Assembly: GCA_002353575.1 (NCBI GenBank)
Contig: DEJQ01000032.1
Span: forward strand, 1-64,000
From: Prevotellaceae bacterium UBA2744
GTDB lineage: Bacteria > Bacteroidota > Bacteroidia > Bacteroidales > Bacteroidaceae
Reading direction: 5' to 3'
DNA: 64,000 nt
The translations under genes were made by a program, and so were the position numbers. Below the pieces are notes generated by a model, which was not told the DNA's origin, searched no databases, and saw nothing but the letters and a program-made list of their open reading frames with translations. Of this stretch, positions 15,304 through 24,053 are shown one piece after another. Each line of letters begins with the position of its first letter. Positions within the stretch are counted from its first letter, which is position 1.

Positions 15304-18300
15304 TTACTTCAGCTGCTTGAGAGTTACCTGCCTGCCGGATTCGCTCTTTATATTCAGAACGTAAACACCGCCAGGAATAGCCTTCTGCTTGAGAGCCAGG
15401 CTTACGCTGCCCATTTTGCAAGTATATGTCGCAACAACGGTACCCGAAGTATTAACCACCTCTACTTCTACCATTTCGTCATCTTCGATAGAAGAAATAT
15501 TGTCTGCCAGTTCCTGACTGTAGCGAATGAAGATATAGCCTTCCTTCACACGGCTTGTGTCAAAGTAGTTGCCCGCAGGAAGTTCAGGAAGAACGAACTT
15601 CACATCACCGATGTTTACAGTCTTAGCATCCGAGAAGATTCTGAACGAGTCTGCTACAGCCTCATCAGTAGTCAGTGTGGCATTATCATTTACGAATAGG
15701 CTTATAGTAGCTCCGTCAGCAACAGTGAGTGTTCCTGGGTTCTGCACTGTAGCACAACCCGGATTGGTTTCTGTTGCACATTTGTTCAGACCGATACGCC
15801 ATGTTGCTGTCGAACCGAGTTTAAGGTCCTTGCCTCCCATGTTCCAGTAACCCGTAGTAGCTGTAGCGATGTTACCGCACTGCAGAGTACCGTTCACTGT
15901 AATTGAGCTATTTGTCATAGGAGCCTTGTCAGCAGAAGACGCTGTAGCTCCGGAAACACCTGTCAGAGCTGCTCCGGCTGCGACTGTGAGAGCACCGGTT
16001 CCGAGTGTCTTACCAGAGTTCAGATGAAGTTCGCCGGCATTGACTGCAACTGCGCCAGTAGTAGTCCAGACACCGTTCACAGTCATTCTGCCTGTACCCA
16101 CCTTCGTGAATTTGGCATTGCTCTCAACTGCACCCGCGTAAGTGAAGTCTTCATCATTACCTACCTCCCAAGTATTGACAGCTGTGTTGGATGCAGAAGA
16201 GAATGTACAAGTTCCGCCCAGGTTACCTTTACCAGTCAGCTTACCAATCTTGAATTGCTTACCAGAATTCTGCACGATGATACCAGCCGGAACATCAAAT
16301 GTACATTTGTTCGAACCACCTGATGCATCAAGAGTGAAGCGACCGTCGGCCGTATAAATAGCCCCTGGGACTATAGTTCCTTCGAACCTGGCCAGATTCA
16401 GCTGGATTGGAGTACGGGTAGCATAGTAATTAGAACCCTTCTCGGTAGCACAGTAGATGGTCACTTGGCCAGTGCCGGTAAGAGTATTCTTTGAAGTCTG
16501 ACGGTTAACAGTAGTAATGAATGCCTTAGCATTCTCAGCTACTTCAATTGAAGAAGCGAGGAAACCTGTACCTGTGATATGGCCCGAACCAGACAGTACA
16601 ACCTGATTGGCAAATGCTGATGTGTTATACTGGAACTGACCTGCGGAAACGACAAGTTTCTTTACCGACAGAGAACCCTGCATATCTAATCTGCCAGCAC
16701 CCTGCTTAGTCAGTTTAGTACCGGTAATCAGTTTTTCCATAGAGAAGAGACCTGAGTTGTTTATCACACCACCCTCATCGCTATCCATTTTCATTGGGCA
16801 TCCCATCTTCACATCAGCTGTGGTCTGCAGAACTGCACCGTTTTCCATAGTAAACTTAGTTGATGTAGTTGTAAGACCGCCAAGGTTACTTGTTGCAGCA
16901 GTACTGTTAGGCAGACTGCTTACAGAGACTGTTCCGCCCTTCAGGTAGTTACCGTCCTTATAAGAGTTAGTAGTTGTAATAGTCAGCTTGCCGGAACCAT
17001 TCTTAGTGAGAGAACCAGCCACGATAGAACCATTACCGCCAATTGCGTATGCCTTTGTGTTATCCACATAGATTCCACCAGTTGCCAGTTCTGTTGCATC
17101 AGCAAGAGTAACGTCAAAAGAGGTAGCATCGTCAGTGAAGTTAACAACGTCGTTTGCAACGAAGATGTCTGCTGTCTTATCTGCATCACCTTCTACATAG
17201 AAGTTCGCAGATGTTGCATAATCCCAGACGTTTGAAGTTGCACCTGTCCAAACGATATTAGTAGCACCACGTACAGAACCCAGGTCAAGGTAGATGTCAC
17301 CTTTTTCATCACGACGCAGGCCTGTTTTAAGAGTAGTAACGCCCTCAATCTTAATATTGGCAAGTGCACCCTCCACCTCATCTGCATGAGCAATAAGATA
17401 ACTGCCCGGTTCGAGTGTCTCAGCACCGGTAGCCATGTGTTCTACGACCTCAATAACAGGAATCATATACTGAGGACCATACTTCCAGTCTTTTTTCTCG
17501 ATTACCAGTTTGGCAGTCTTAATAACATCTGCCTTGAATCCGTCAGAATACAGGTCGAGTTTCAGACGGCTACCGATACCCATATAGTACTGTTCTGTTG
17601 CCGTCAGTGTACCTGCAACATTTTCACCGCCTGGAACGACAACTGAACCATAGTCAGCCTTTACAGACTTAAACTCAGCACTCGCTGCGTTCGAATAGAG
17701 TTTTCCGAAACGGTTAACCCATACAGGAGAGTTCTTTGCAGAACCATTGAAGTTAACGGTACCTGCCCAGATGTTGGTTTCGCCGGTATATGTCATATCC
17801 ACTGCCGGGAGAGTCAGAATACCGTCACCCTGCTTGACGATGCGTGCTGAACCTGCAATAGGACCGCCCGTCACCGTACAGGTATAGTACAATGTGTCAA
17901 TCTGAGTCTTCTTAGTCATAGAATTATCTCCAGCAGTACCCTGTACCCATGAAGGTACGTTGAATGTAACCATATACGGGCTTGCACCGTTTGCCACAGA
18001 GATATTGGTATTGTTAGTCTCACATACGAGCAGGTGGTCATCGGTAGTAGTGATGCTACCGCCATTTGCGATTTCCTTACGTCCTGTCATTGTGTATGGA
18101 GGAGGAGCCACAGTGATTCCTTCCAGTTCGCCGAGGAAGTAAGACTTGTGAGGCGGCTGGTTGTAGCCCATCGACTGCCAAACCATAGCATTGCGGTACT
18201 GGTGGTCGTGCCACAGAGTGGGAATACGATATTCAGTAGGAATGCCCGTAGTATATACGAGAATAGCGGTATTGTCTCCCTTACGCATCACAAGTTCTTC

Positions 18301-19977
18301 ACGCCAGTCACCGAAGATATCAGCTATTGCGCCAGGATTATTTTTCGACCAGTTATTACACTTCGACTCTGGGAAATTCCAACGTGCGCCACTTGTTGAC
18401 TGGCTGCTTGGCTTGTAGATAGCACCATAGCCCTCAGTGCCCGGACTGTCGAAATACTCGTCCAGCAGGTCACCATCCCAATAGATTCGCTGGTTCAAGT
18501 CACCCCATCCGATAAACGCATCACCATTCAACTCCGGTATTGTCTTATCAGCTACGGAACTGATCCAAGGCGACGAGACACTACGTCCCACACTACCAGG
18601 ATAGTCATTTGTGAAGTTAGCCATCAGTGCACGTCCGTCATCGCCTCCGGCATCCCACTTATAATAAATCTGTGCAGTAGTAGCATTACGATAGTTGCAT
18701 CCGAAATTTCCGCGTCCCTCTTCAAGACATGCGAACTGTTCTTCGCCCGGGCGGAATGGATCCAAATCAGAACAGTGCTGAGCATCGCCGTGACCATAGC
18801 TGGTAGTGGAAAGTCCCTTGCCGTTATCATCTACGACCATAGAACCGAAGATAATCTCATCGCGTCCGTCCCAATCGACATCACCGATGGCAAAATTATG
18901 ATAACCGTTACCGAACCAAGGACTCGCGCTGTTTCTGGCTTCCCAAGTCCAGCGAACAGAAAGCTGGTGAGTAGCAGGATCTACATCCAAAGCTGCGAAC
19001 TTATGCATAGTGTAACATCCACGACCTAAGAAGATACTTGCCTTGCGTCCATCAAGGAATGGGGCACCCCAATAATGCTTCGTAGAACGGTGACCTACGA
19101 TACCGGTTCCCCATGCCTCGTCACTCTCACGTGTTACAGGGTAATCCATATAATTAGGATGAGACGCAGGGCCAATCTGATATGGCTTACCTGTAGCACC
19201 TTCCAGATAAAGCAGATATTCATTACCCGAAGAAGTATATTCTATACCATTCCATCGTGTATCTACAGTAGAACTGCCGATGAGCAAGGAAGTTCCGTCA
19301 GGATAGTGAATGTATGCATTATCCTGAATACGCATAAGCACTTCTGCCTTACCGTCCATATCCCAGTCGTAGCATACACAGTCCCACTGTTCATCAGCAC
19401 CAGCCAGCATGTTAGGACCTAAGTCGATCCACCACAGACGTTTGCCGGATCGGTCATAGCAGTCAAGCTGGTGGAACATTTTCTTATTGCTAAGGTCAGT
19501 CACTGCATCGCACTTTCTCTTGACAATAAACTCTACCACTCCGTCGCCCGTCAAGTCACCGATGGCAACATCGTTCAGAGTATAATGACTGCTCGCATCC
19601 TTACCGTCTCTGTCGGTAGGAGCAGCAACAGGAATGCGCAGGACACCGTCGTTCCAACGTGTCACCTCGGCACACTTTGCCTGTTCCACACCACGCACTA
19701 CAGCAGCCACCTGATACTTGCTCGATGCACTACCTGCCGTATGGTGATAGTTCGACTTCTCAAGATTCCGGGCTACCAAAGCACCGTCACAATACAGATT
19801 GTAAGTCACGTCGTAGTATTCCTCTCCGAACACACGCCAACTGACAAGATTTCCGCCTCCAGAGTTTGCCGGCACAGCGACCAGTCCACGGTCTATCTTA
19901 TCCGTGAATCTCTGAGCAAACCCCATGCTTGTAATACAAGCAAGCAACAAAAATAACAGGATTTTTTTCATAATCAT
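15304..19977 (-). CDS. Rhamnogalacturonan lyase (PL11) with autotransporter-type repeats and T9SS-like tail
   Basis: A 1557-residue secreted enzyme. After a signal peptide (ending SMGFA) residues about 22-625 form a PL11 catalytic unit, opening FTDKIDRGLVAV and rich in the Ca-binding propeller strings typical of the family (DLTGDGVVEF, DWDMDGKAEV, DVDWDGRDEI). PL11 cleaves the rhamnosyl-galacturonate backbone of rhamnogalacturonan I by beta-elimination. The second half is a repeat-rich beta region with at least four K-x-G-x-G-x-L-like units (about residues 712, 1000, 1090 and 1290), as in autotransporter-associated repeats. The end (GGVYVLNIKSESGRQV) resembles a type IX secretion sorting domain. 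The usual PL11 enzyme is about 600-750 residues, so the C-terminal extension is unusual. ATG at 19971 is an alternative start. Confidence 0.85.
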   Translation of the reverse strand: MIMKKILLFLLLACITSMGFAQRFTDKIDRGLVAVPANSGGGNLVSWRVFGEEYYDVTYNLYCDGALVARNLEKSNYHHTAGSASSKYQVAAVVRGVEQAKCAEVTRWNDGVLRIPVAAPTDRDGKDASSHYTLNDVAIGDLTGDGVVEFIVKRKCDAVTDLSNKKMFHQLDCYDRSGKRLWWIDLGPNMLAGADEQWDCVCYDWDMDGKAEVLMRIQDNAYIHYPDGTSLLIGSSTVDTRWNGIEYTSSGNEYLLYLEGATGKPYQIGPASHPNYMDYPVTRESDEAWGTGIVGHRSTKHYWGAPFLDGRKASIFLGRGCYTMHKFAALDVDPATHQLSVRWTWEARNSASPWFGNGYHNFAIGDVDWDGRDEIIFGSMVVDDNGKGLSTTSYGHGDAQHCSDLDPFRPGEEQFACLEEGRGNFGCNYRNATTAQIYYKWDAGGDDGRALMANFTNDYPGSVGRSVSSPWISSVADKTIPELNGDAFIGWGDLNQRIYWDGDLLDEYFDSPGTEGYGAIYKPSSQSTSGARWNFPESKCNNWSKNNPGAIADIFGDWREELVMRKGDNTAILVYTTGIPTEYRIPTLWHDHQYRNAMVWQSMGYNQPPHKSYFLGELEGITVAPPPYTMTGRKEIANGGSITTTDDHLLVCETNNTNISVANGASPYMVTFNVPSWVQGTAGDNSMTKKTQIDTLYYTCTVTGGPIAGSARIVKQGDGILTLPAVDMTYTGETNIWAGTVNFNGSAKNSPVWVNRFGKLYSNAASAEFKSVKADYGSVVVPGGENVAGTLTATEQYYMGIGSRLKLDLYSDGFKADVIKTAKLVIEKKDWKYGPQYMIPVIEVVEHMATGAETLEPGSYLIAHADEVEGALANIKIEGVTTLKTGLRRDEKGDIYLDLGSVRGATNIVWTGATSNVWDYATSANFYVEGDADKTADIFVANDVVNFTDDATSFDVTLADATELATGGIYVDNTKAYAIGGNGSIVAGSLTKNGSGKLTITTTNSYKDGNYLKGGTVSVSSLPNSTAATSNLGGLTTTSTKFTMENGAVLQTTADVKMGCPMKMDSDEGGVINNSGLFSMEKLITGTKLTKQGAGRLDMQGSLSVKKLVVSAGQFQYNTSAFANQVVLSGSGHITGTGFLASSIEVAENAKAFITTVNRQTSKNTLTGTGQVTIYCATEKGSNYYATRTPIQLNLARFEGTIVPGAIYTADGRFTLDASGGSNKCTFDVPAGIIVQNSGKQFKIGKLTGKGNLGGTCTFSSASNTAVNTWEVGNDEDFTYAGAVESNAKFTKVGTGRMTVNGVWTTTGAVAVNAGELHLNSGKTLGTGALTVAAGAALTGVSGATASSADKAPMTNSSITVNGTLQCGNIATATTGYWNMGGKDLKLGSTATWRIGLNKCATETNPGCATVQNPGTLTVADGATISLFVNDNATLTTDEAVADSFRIFSDAKTVNIGDVKFVLPELPAGNYFDTSRVKEGYIFIRYSQELADNISSIEDDEMVEVEVVNTSGTVVATYTCKMGSVSLALKQKAIPGGVYVLNIKSESGRQVTLKQLK

Positions 19978-20018
19978 AAAAAAGGTTAGTTAATAATTTT
20001 TGCATTTGTCTATCGTGG

Positions 20019-20026
20019 CAAAGGTA
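20019..20026 (-). promoter_or_regulatory. Putative -7 element of the PL11 gene
   Basis: TACCTTTG on the minus strand about 42 nt before the start codon, matching TAnnTTTG; -33 is unclear. Confidence 0.4.
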
Positions 20027-20132
20027 GAACAATTTAACGTAAATGTTTATATGTGAAAGCAAGAAATTCATTCTTTGAACTTATTTTTTAAACATTCCGA
20101 GTCTGAACAGCATGAAAAAGGGCATAAAAAAA

Positions 20133-20166
20133 ATACAATGCAACACCCAGAAGTGTCACATTGTAT
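20133..20166 (-). terminator. Intrinsic terminator of efp
   Basis: ATACAATG (20133-20140) pairs with CATTGTAT (20159-20166), extended by an inner ACAC/GTGT pairing, and on the minus strand the stem is followed by a run of eight T. It lies 26 nt after the efp stop. Confidence 0.8.
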
Positions 20167-20192
20167 ATTTATTATTTATAAAATCAAACTGA

Positions 20193-20762
20193 TTACTTAC
20201 GAGTCACGTATGAACCGTCGCGTGTATCAACTTCGACGAGGTCACCCTCGTTGATGAAAAGAGGAACACGGATTTCAACACCTGTCTCCAGGGTAGCAGG
20301 CTTAGTTGCGTTAGTTGCTGTATCGCCCTTGATACCCGGCTCAGTGTAAGTAACCTGAAGAACAACCTTTACAGGAGCCTCAGCTGTCAGAATAGTACCT
20401 GTAGTGTCATCGATAGATGCCATCACCATAGTCTCGCCTTCCTTCAGGAAATCGCCACCAGTAATCAAATCCTTAGAGATATTTACCTGCTCATAGGTTT
20501 CCGTATTCATGAACACAAGGTCGTTGCCTTCCTTGTAAAGATACTGGAACTGCTGGTGTGAAACCTGTACATCGTCAAGTTTTGCAGACACAATCCATGT
20601 ACGTTCGAGCACACGTCCGTCTTCAACATTGCGAAGCTTTGTGCGCATCACTGTATTACCCTTACCTGGTTTAACGTGAAGGAAGTCAATAACTACGTAA
20701 ATCTTACCATCGTCAAGACGAAGGCAAACGTTTTTCTTAATATCACCTGCTAAAATAGCCAT
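20193..20762 (-). CDS. efp: Elongation factor P
   Basis: A 189-residue three-domain translation factor that rescues ribosomes stalled at polyproline. The modification loop reads KPGKGNTVMRTKLRN near residues 31-46; the lysine inside PGKG is the position carrying beta-lysyl or other modification in characterised EF-Ps. The C-terminal domain ends with DGSYVTRK. No modification gene lies next to it. Monocistronic by its own promoter and terminator. Confidence 0.95.
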   Translation of the reverse strand: MAILAGDIKKNVCLRLDDGKIYVVIDFLHVKPGKGNTVMRTKLRNVEDGRVLERTWIVSAKLDDVQVSHQQFQYLYKEGNDLVFMNTETYEQVNISKDLITGGDFLKEGETMVMASIDDTTGTILTAEAPVKVVLQVTYTEPGIKGDTATNATKPATLETGVEIRVPLFINEGDLVEVDTRDGSYVTRK

Positions 20763-20806
20763 ACTTTAAAAGTTTATATTTATATTCACTTCTATTAAAT
20801 CGGCTT

Positions 20807-20814
20807 CAAAGGTA
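20807..20814 (-). promoter_or_regulatory. Putative -7 element of efp
   Basis: TACCTTTG on the minus strand about 45 nt before the efp ATG. Confidence 0.45.
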
Positions 20815-20896
20815 CGGATTATTTTACTATTCAACATTAATTATTTGCCATTTTTTCATTTTTCCACATCTATTTTTCATTTTTCACTTGATTTAT

Positions 20897-20927
20897 TTTG
20901 CCATTTTAAAGAAATAGCCTATCTTTG
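20897..20927 (+). promoter_or_regulatory. Promoter of rpmH
   Basis: TTTG (20897-20900), 19 nt, TATCTTTG (20920-20927): a full Bacteroidetes consensus. The start region (TTTGCACCCGCTTTAGC) is nearly the same as that of the tRNA-Ser promoter at 21241. Confidence 0.8.
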
Positions 20928-20999
20928 CACCCGCTTTAGCCCGAGACGAATAAATCGGGCTTATTAATTTATCGGAATACAACAAAATACACATAAATT

Positions 21000-21155
21000 A
21001 TGAAAAGAACATTCCAACCTCACAACAGAAAGAGAATAAACAAGCACGGTTTCCGTGAGCGTATGCAAACTGCAAATGGCCGTCGAGTACTTTCTGCTCG
21101 CCGCAAAAAGGGTCGCAAGTCTCTTACTGTTTCAAGCGAGAACCACGGTAAATAA
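21000..21155 (+). CDS. rpmH: 50S ribosomal protein L34
   Basis: A 51-residue, very basic protein: MKRTFQPHNRKR at the start and GRRVLSARRKKGRKSL in the second half are diagnostic for L34, which binds 23S rRNA near the exit tunnel. Length is normal apart from a few extra C-terminal residues (TVSSENHGK), common in Bacteroidetes. It has its own promoter and a strong terminator. No rnpA follows, unlike the usual order in many other bacteria. Confidence 0.97.
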   Translation: MKRTFQPHNRKRINKHGFRERMQTANGRRVLSARRKKGRKSLTVSSENHGK

Positions 21156-21180
21156 TCTCCGTCGGAATTCGCTAAGAAAT

Positions 21181-21225
21181 AAAAAGCAGGAGTTTTCAAA
21201 AACTTCTGCTTTTTATTTTTTCTTT
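21181..21225 (+). terminator. Intrinsic terminator of rpmH
   Basis: AAAAAGCAG (21181-21189) pairs perfectly with CTGCTTTTT (21206-21214), with an inner AGTTTT/AACTT pairing, followed by a T-rich tract. Confidence 0.85.
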
Positions 21226-21240
21226 TTTCTTTTAAATACC

Positions 21241-21248
21241 TAACTTTG
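21241..21248 (+). promoter_or_regulatory. Putative -7 element of tRNA-Ser
   Basis: TAACTTTG, followed by GCACCCGCTTAGC, about 50 nt before the mature tRNA end. The downstream string copies that of the rpmH promoter. Confidence 0.5.
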
Positions 21249-21299
21249 CACCCGCTTAGCAATTCAACAGCCCATTTCCAAGTCTATTGAACAGCATAA

Positions 21300-21386
21300 G
21301 GAAAGTTGCCGGAGTGGTCGAACGGGGCGGACTCGAAATCCGCTATACGGCTTGCTGTATCGGGGGTTCGAATCCCTCACTTTCCG
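21300..21386 (+). tRNA. tRNA-Ser (anticodon CGA)
   Basis: An 87-nt class II tRNA. The acceptor arms GGAAAGT (21300-21306) and ACTTTCC (21379-21385) pair fully, with discriminator G at 21386 and no encoded CCA. The anticodon stem GCGGA/TCCGC encloses the loop CTCGAAA, giving anticodon CGA, which reads UCG serine. A long variable arm and the GGTTCGAATCC T-arm are present. Confidence 0.96.
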
Positions 21387-21419
21387 CTTATCCCCCTTTT
21401 TTCTATCAATCTACTTTCT

Positions 21420-23720
21420 ATGAAAACCAGGACATCCATCCTTCTATTCTTCATTGTCACTATTTTCTGTTTTTCATCCTTTGCTCAGAATGCCAATTTG
21501 TCGAAGATGTCATTTATGGTAGCCGACAAACTCGAATCGGCGAGCCGCGCAAAGTCTCTGAATCAATCCTCACAGAACCCCACCAGCCAATATATTTTAG
21601 CATTAGTCAAACTGCAAGACGAGAGTCAGACGGAAACTCTCACCAGCCGTGGTTGTACTATATTCGACAACATAGGCAAGATTTTCATTGCCGCATTGCC
21701 AGTCAGTGCCTTAGCAGAACTATCTCTCGATGAACGGGTGGTACGCATGGAAGCCAACCCACCCATGGAACTTCACCTCGACAGTCTGCATAAGACCGAC
21801 AACACACAACCCATATATCAGGGCATTGACCTTCCACAGGCATACACAGGCAAGGGGGTCGTAGTAGGTATAGCAGACGTGGGGTTCGACTTCACCCATC
21901 CTATGTTTTACGATCAGGACGGGCACAACCGAATCAAGCAGGTATGGGACATTTACACCGGCATGGGCACAGGCTATAAGAACATCGGTTCGCTGCTCAC
22001 CACCGAGGATGAGATCAATCTCAAAAAGGGCTCAAGCGACTCTCAGTCAGAATATCATGGCACACACGTGTCGGGCATTGCAGCCGGAAGCCCGGTCATG
22101 AACGGCAAGTACCACGGAGTAGCCTACGAGGCTGATATAGTATTAAGCATGATGTATCTTGAAGGAGCTGCCGAAGAATCGTATCAGAAAATGATCACCG
22201 ATATAAACAACTCAATCAAAGCAGAAACGGCCGATCCAATATGGCAACAGGCATTAAAGAATAACATAACGATTACGGATGCCATGTCGGTTCTTGCAAT
22301 AAAACACATTATGGACTATGCAGCAGCACACGGACAACCCTGCGTAGTAAACTGCAGTTTCGGTCGCCAGATGCGTCTCTACGATGACTACACACTGATG
22401 AACGAACTCTTCACCGAACTCACCGGTCCCGGTCGTATCATAGTGTGTTCTGCAGGGAACTATGGCGACACAGACATCTACAGGGTAAAACAACAAGACG
22501 AGACTCTCGACACAAAGCTATGGTTCTGGGCTGTCAAGTCGATGACCCCATCCATCACCATGCGCGCGGATAAGCCGTTCACCCTGACACTTCAGCCTGA
22601 CGTAGCAAACTGCCCATCCATTACAGTTTCATCAGAGGACTTCCCCCTGAAAGGCTCAGGAGAAAACTACGAGAAGTATATAGACATCAATTCTGCAGAA
22701 AACCAGTATGGTATAAGTAAAGGCAACAGAATACTGATGCCAGATGGTGACTATGCATATAACCTGACCATCGTCTTGCCCGACCGTCAGCTGAACCGCT
22801 ACAGCACACCTTCTGTAGGATTCAGGCTCGAAGGGGAAGGAGCAGTTCAGATAATGGGAGAATTCACCAAGGCTGGATTCACACAGTTCTCCACCCGTCC
22901 TGTCAGCTGCCCCTACACCATTCAGACTCCGAGTCTTTTAGACGATGCCATCTCCGTCGGAGCCATGAGCTATCGTCAGGAATACACAAATCTGAACAGG
23001 CTGACTCACACACCCGACAACCTAAGAGAAGACAGTTACAACAGGAACAGTTACAATCAAATTGTCTCATGGTCTGCAGTAGGACCTACACTGTCAGGGA
23101 TAGCAAAGCCCGACATCGCTGCATCGGGCTACAACGTCATCTCTGCCTACAACAGTCTGATGGACCAAGACAAATACACCCAGCAAGACGGCACATACCA
23201 CAAGCGCATTATGGACACCTTCAAATACGGTGACAAAGATTACTATATGTTAGTAGAGAGCGGTACATCGATGTCAGCACCTGTCATCACCGGCACCATC
23301 GCCCTTTGGCTGCAGGCCGACCCTACACTCACACCCGCACGCATCAAAGAGGTATTCTCGCGCACCGCCACCCATCCAGATGCTACCCTCACCTACCCTA
23401 ACAACATCTACGGCAACGGAGCCATTGATGCCTACAAGGGACTCTACGACATCCTCGGCATAGCTGACAAGATCGAGGGCTTTTCTTCTCATCAGCCCGA
23501 AGGTGCATCCATATCCCTTTCCAGCAAGACTCTCATCCTTGGCGGCATATCAGAAGCAACAGTAAAAATATATACCATCAGCGGTACATTGGTACAAACT
23601 ACCACGACCACCGATGGAACAATAGACCTTTCATCCCTGTCTGCAGGAGTCTATGCCGTGCAGATCAACACAGCCGACCCCTCAACTACAGGTTCCACAC
23701 TTATCAGAATACCTCTTTAA
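21420..23720 (+). CDS. Secreted S8 subtilisin-like serine peptidase with T9SS tail
   Basis: A 766-residue protease. The ATG at 21420 gives a signal peptide ending SSFAQ; upstream in-frame codons overlap the tRNA and are rejected. The triad is visible: Asp153 in GIADVGFDF, His213 in EYHGTHVSG and Ser617 in ESGTSMSAP. A beta domain (about residues 370-500) is inserted between His and Ser, as in several Bacteroidetes subtilases. The C-terminus (about residues 700-766; KIYTISGTLVQ, LSAGVYAVQI) is a type IX secretion sorting domain, so the enzyme is probably released or surface-attached. It ends 4 nt into the convergent DUF3467 gene. Confidence 0.92.
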   Translation: MKTRTSILLFFIVTIFCFSSFAQNANLSKMSFMVADKLESASRAKSLNQSSQNPTSQYILALVKLQDESQTETLTSRGCTIFDNIGKIFIAALPVSALAELSLDERVVRMEANPPMELHLDSLHKTDNTQPIYQGIDLPQAYTGKGVVVGIADVGFDFTHPMFYDQDGHNRIKQVWDIYTGMGTGYKNIGSLLTTEDEINLKKGSSDSQSEYHGTHVSGIAAGSPVMNGKYHGVAYEADIVLSMMYLEGAAEESYQKMITDINNSIKAETADPIWQQALKNNITITDAMSVLAIKHIMDYAAAHGQPCVVNCSFGRQMRLYDDYTLMNELFTELTGPGRIIVCSAGNYGDTDIYRVKQQDETLDTKLWFWAVKSMTPSITMRADKPFTLTLQPDVANCPSITVSSEDFPLKGSGENYEKYIDINSAENQYGISKGNRILMPDGDYAYNLTIVLPDRQLNRYSTPSVGFRLEGEGAVQIMGEFTKAGFTQFSTRPVSCPYTIQTPSLLDDAISVGAMSYRQEYTNLNRLTHTPDNLREDSYNRNSYNQIVSWSAVGPTLSGIAKPDIAASGYNVISAYNSLMDQDKYTQQDGTYHKRIMDTFKYGDKDYYMLVESGTSMSAPVITGTIALWLQADPTLTPARIKEVFSRTATHPDATLTYPNNIYGNGAIDAYKGLYDILGIADKIEGFSSHQPEGASISLSSKTLILGGISEATVKIYTISGTLVQTTTTTDGTIDLSSLSAGVYAVQINTADPSTTGSTLIRIPL

Positions 23721-24031
23721 GCTTCTCCCTTTCCGATACCGAAAGGAGCGATAGTGCCACCGCCACCTTTGCGTTCGTTCGACAGTTCTATTCTGCCGAA
23801 CTGCGCCTCATACTTCTGCACATTATCCTGCAGAGCCAGCAACAACCTCTTGGCATGTTCCGGTGCCATGATAACACGCGAAGCCACCTGTGCCTTGGGC
23901 ATTGCGGGAAGCATCTGTACGAAGTCCATTACAAACTCATTGTTCGAGTGAGTAATCACAGCCAGGTTGCTATACACGCCCCCAGCCAATTCCGGTTTCA
24001 GTTCAATCTGAATTTGTTTTTCTTCTGCCAT
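23717..24031 (-). CDS. DUF3467 family protein
   Basis: A 104-residue soluble protein with the DUF3467 pattern: ELAGGVYSNLAVITHSNNEF, then FVQMLPAMPKAQVASRVIM and PEHAKRLLLALQDNV. The family is widespread in Bacteroidetes and of unknown function. It follows dsbD by 22 nt and probably shares its transcript. The glycine-rich C-terminal tail looks flexible. Confidence 0.85.
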   Translation of the reverse strand: MAEEKQIQIELKPELAGGVYSNLAVITHSNNEFVMDFVQMLPAMPKAQVASRVIMAPEHAKRLLLALQDNVQKYEAQFGRIELSNERKGGGGTIAPFGIGKGEA

Positions 24032-24053
24032 AATACTTTATTGTTTATAATGT

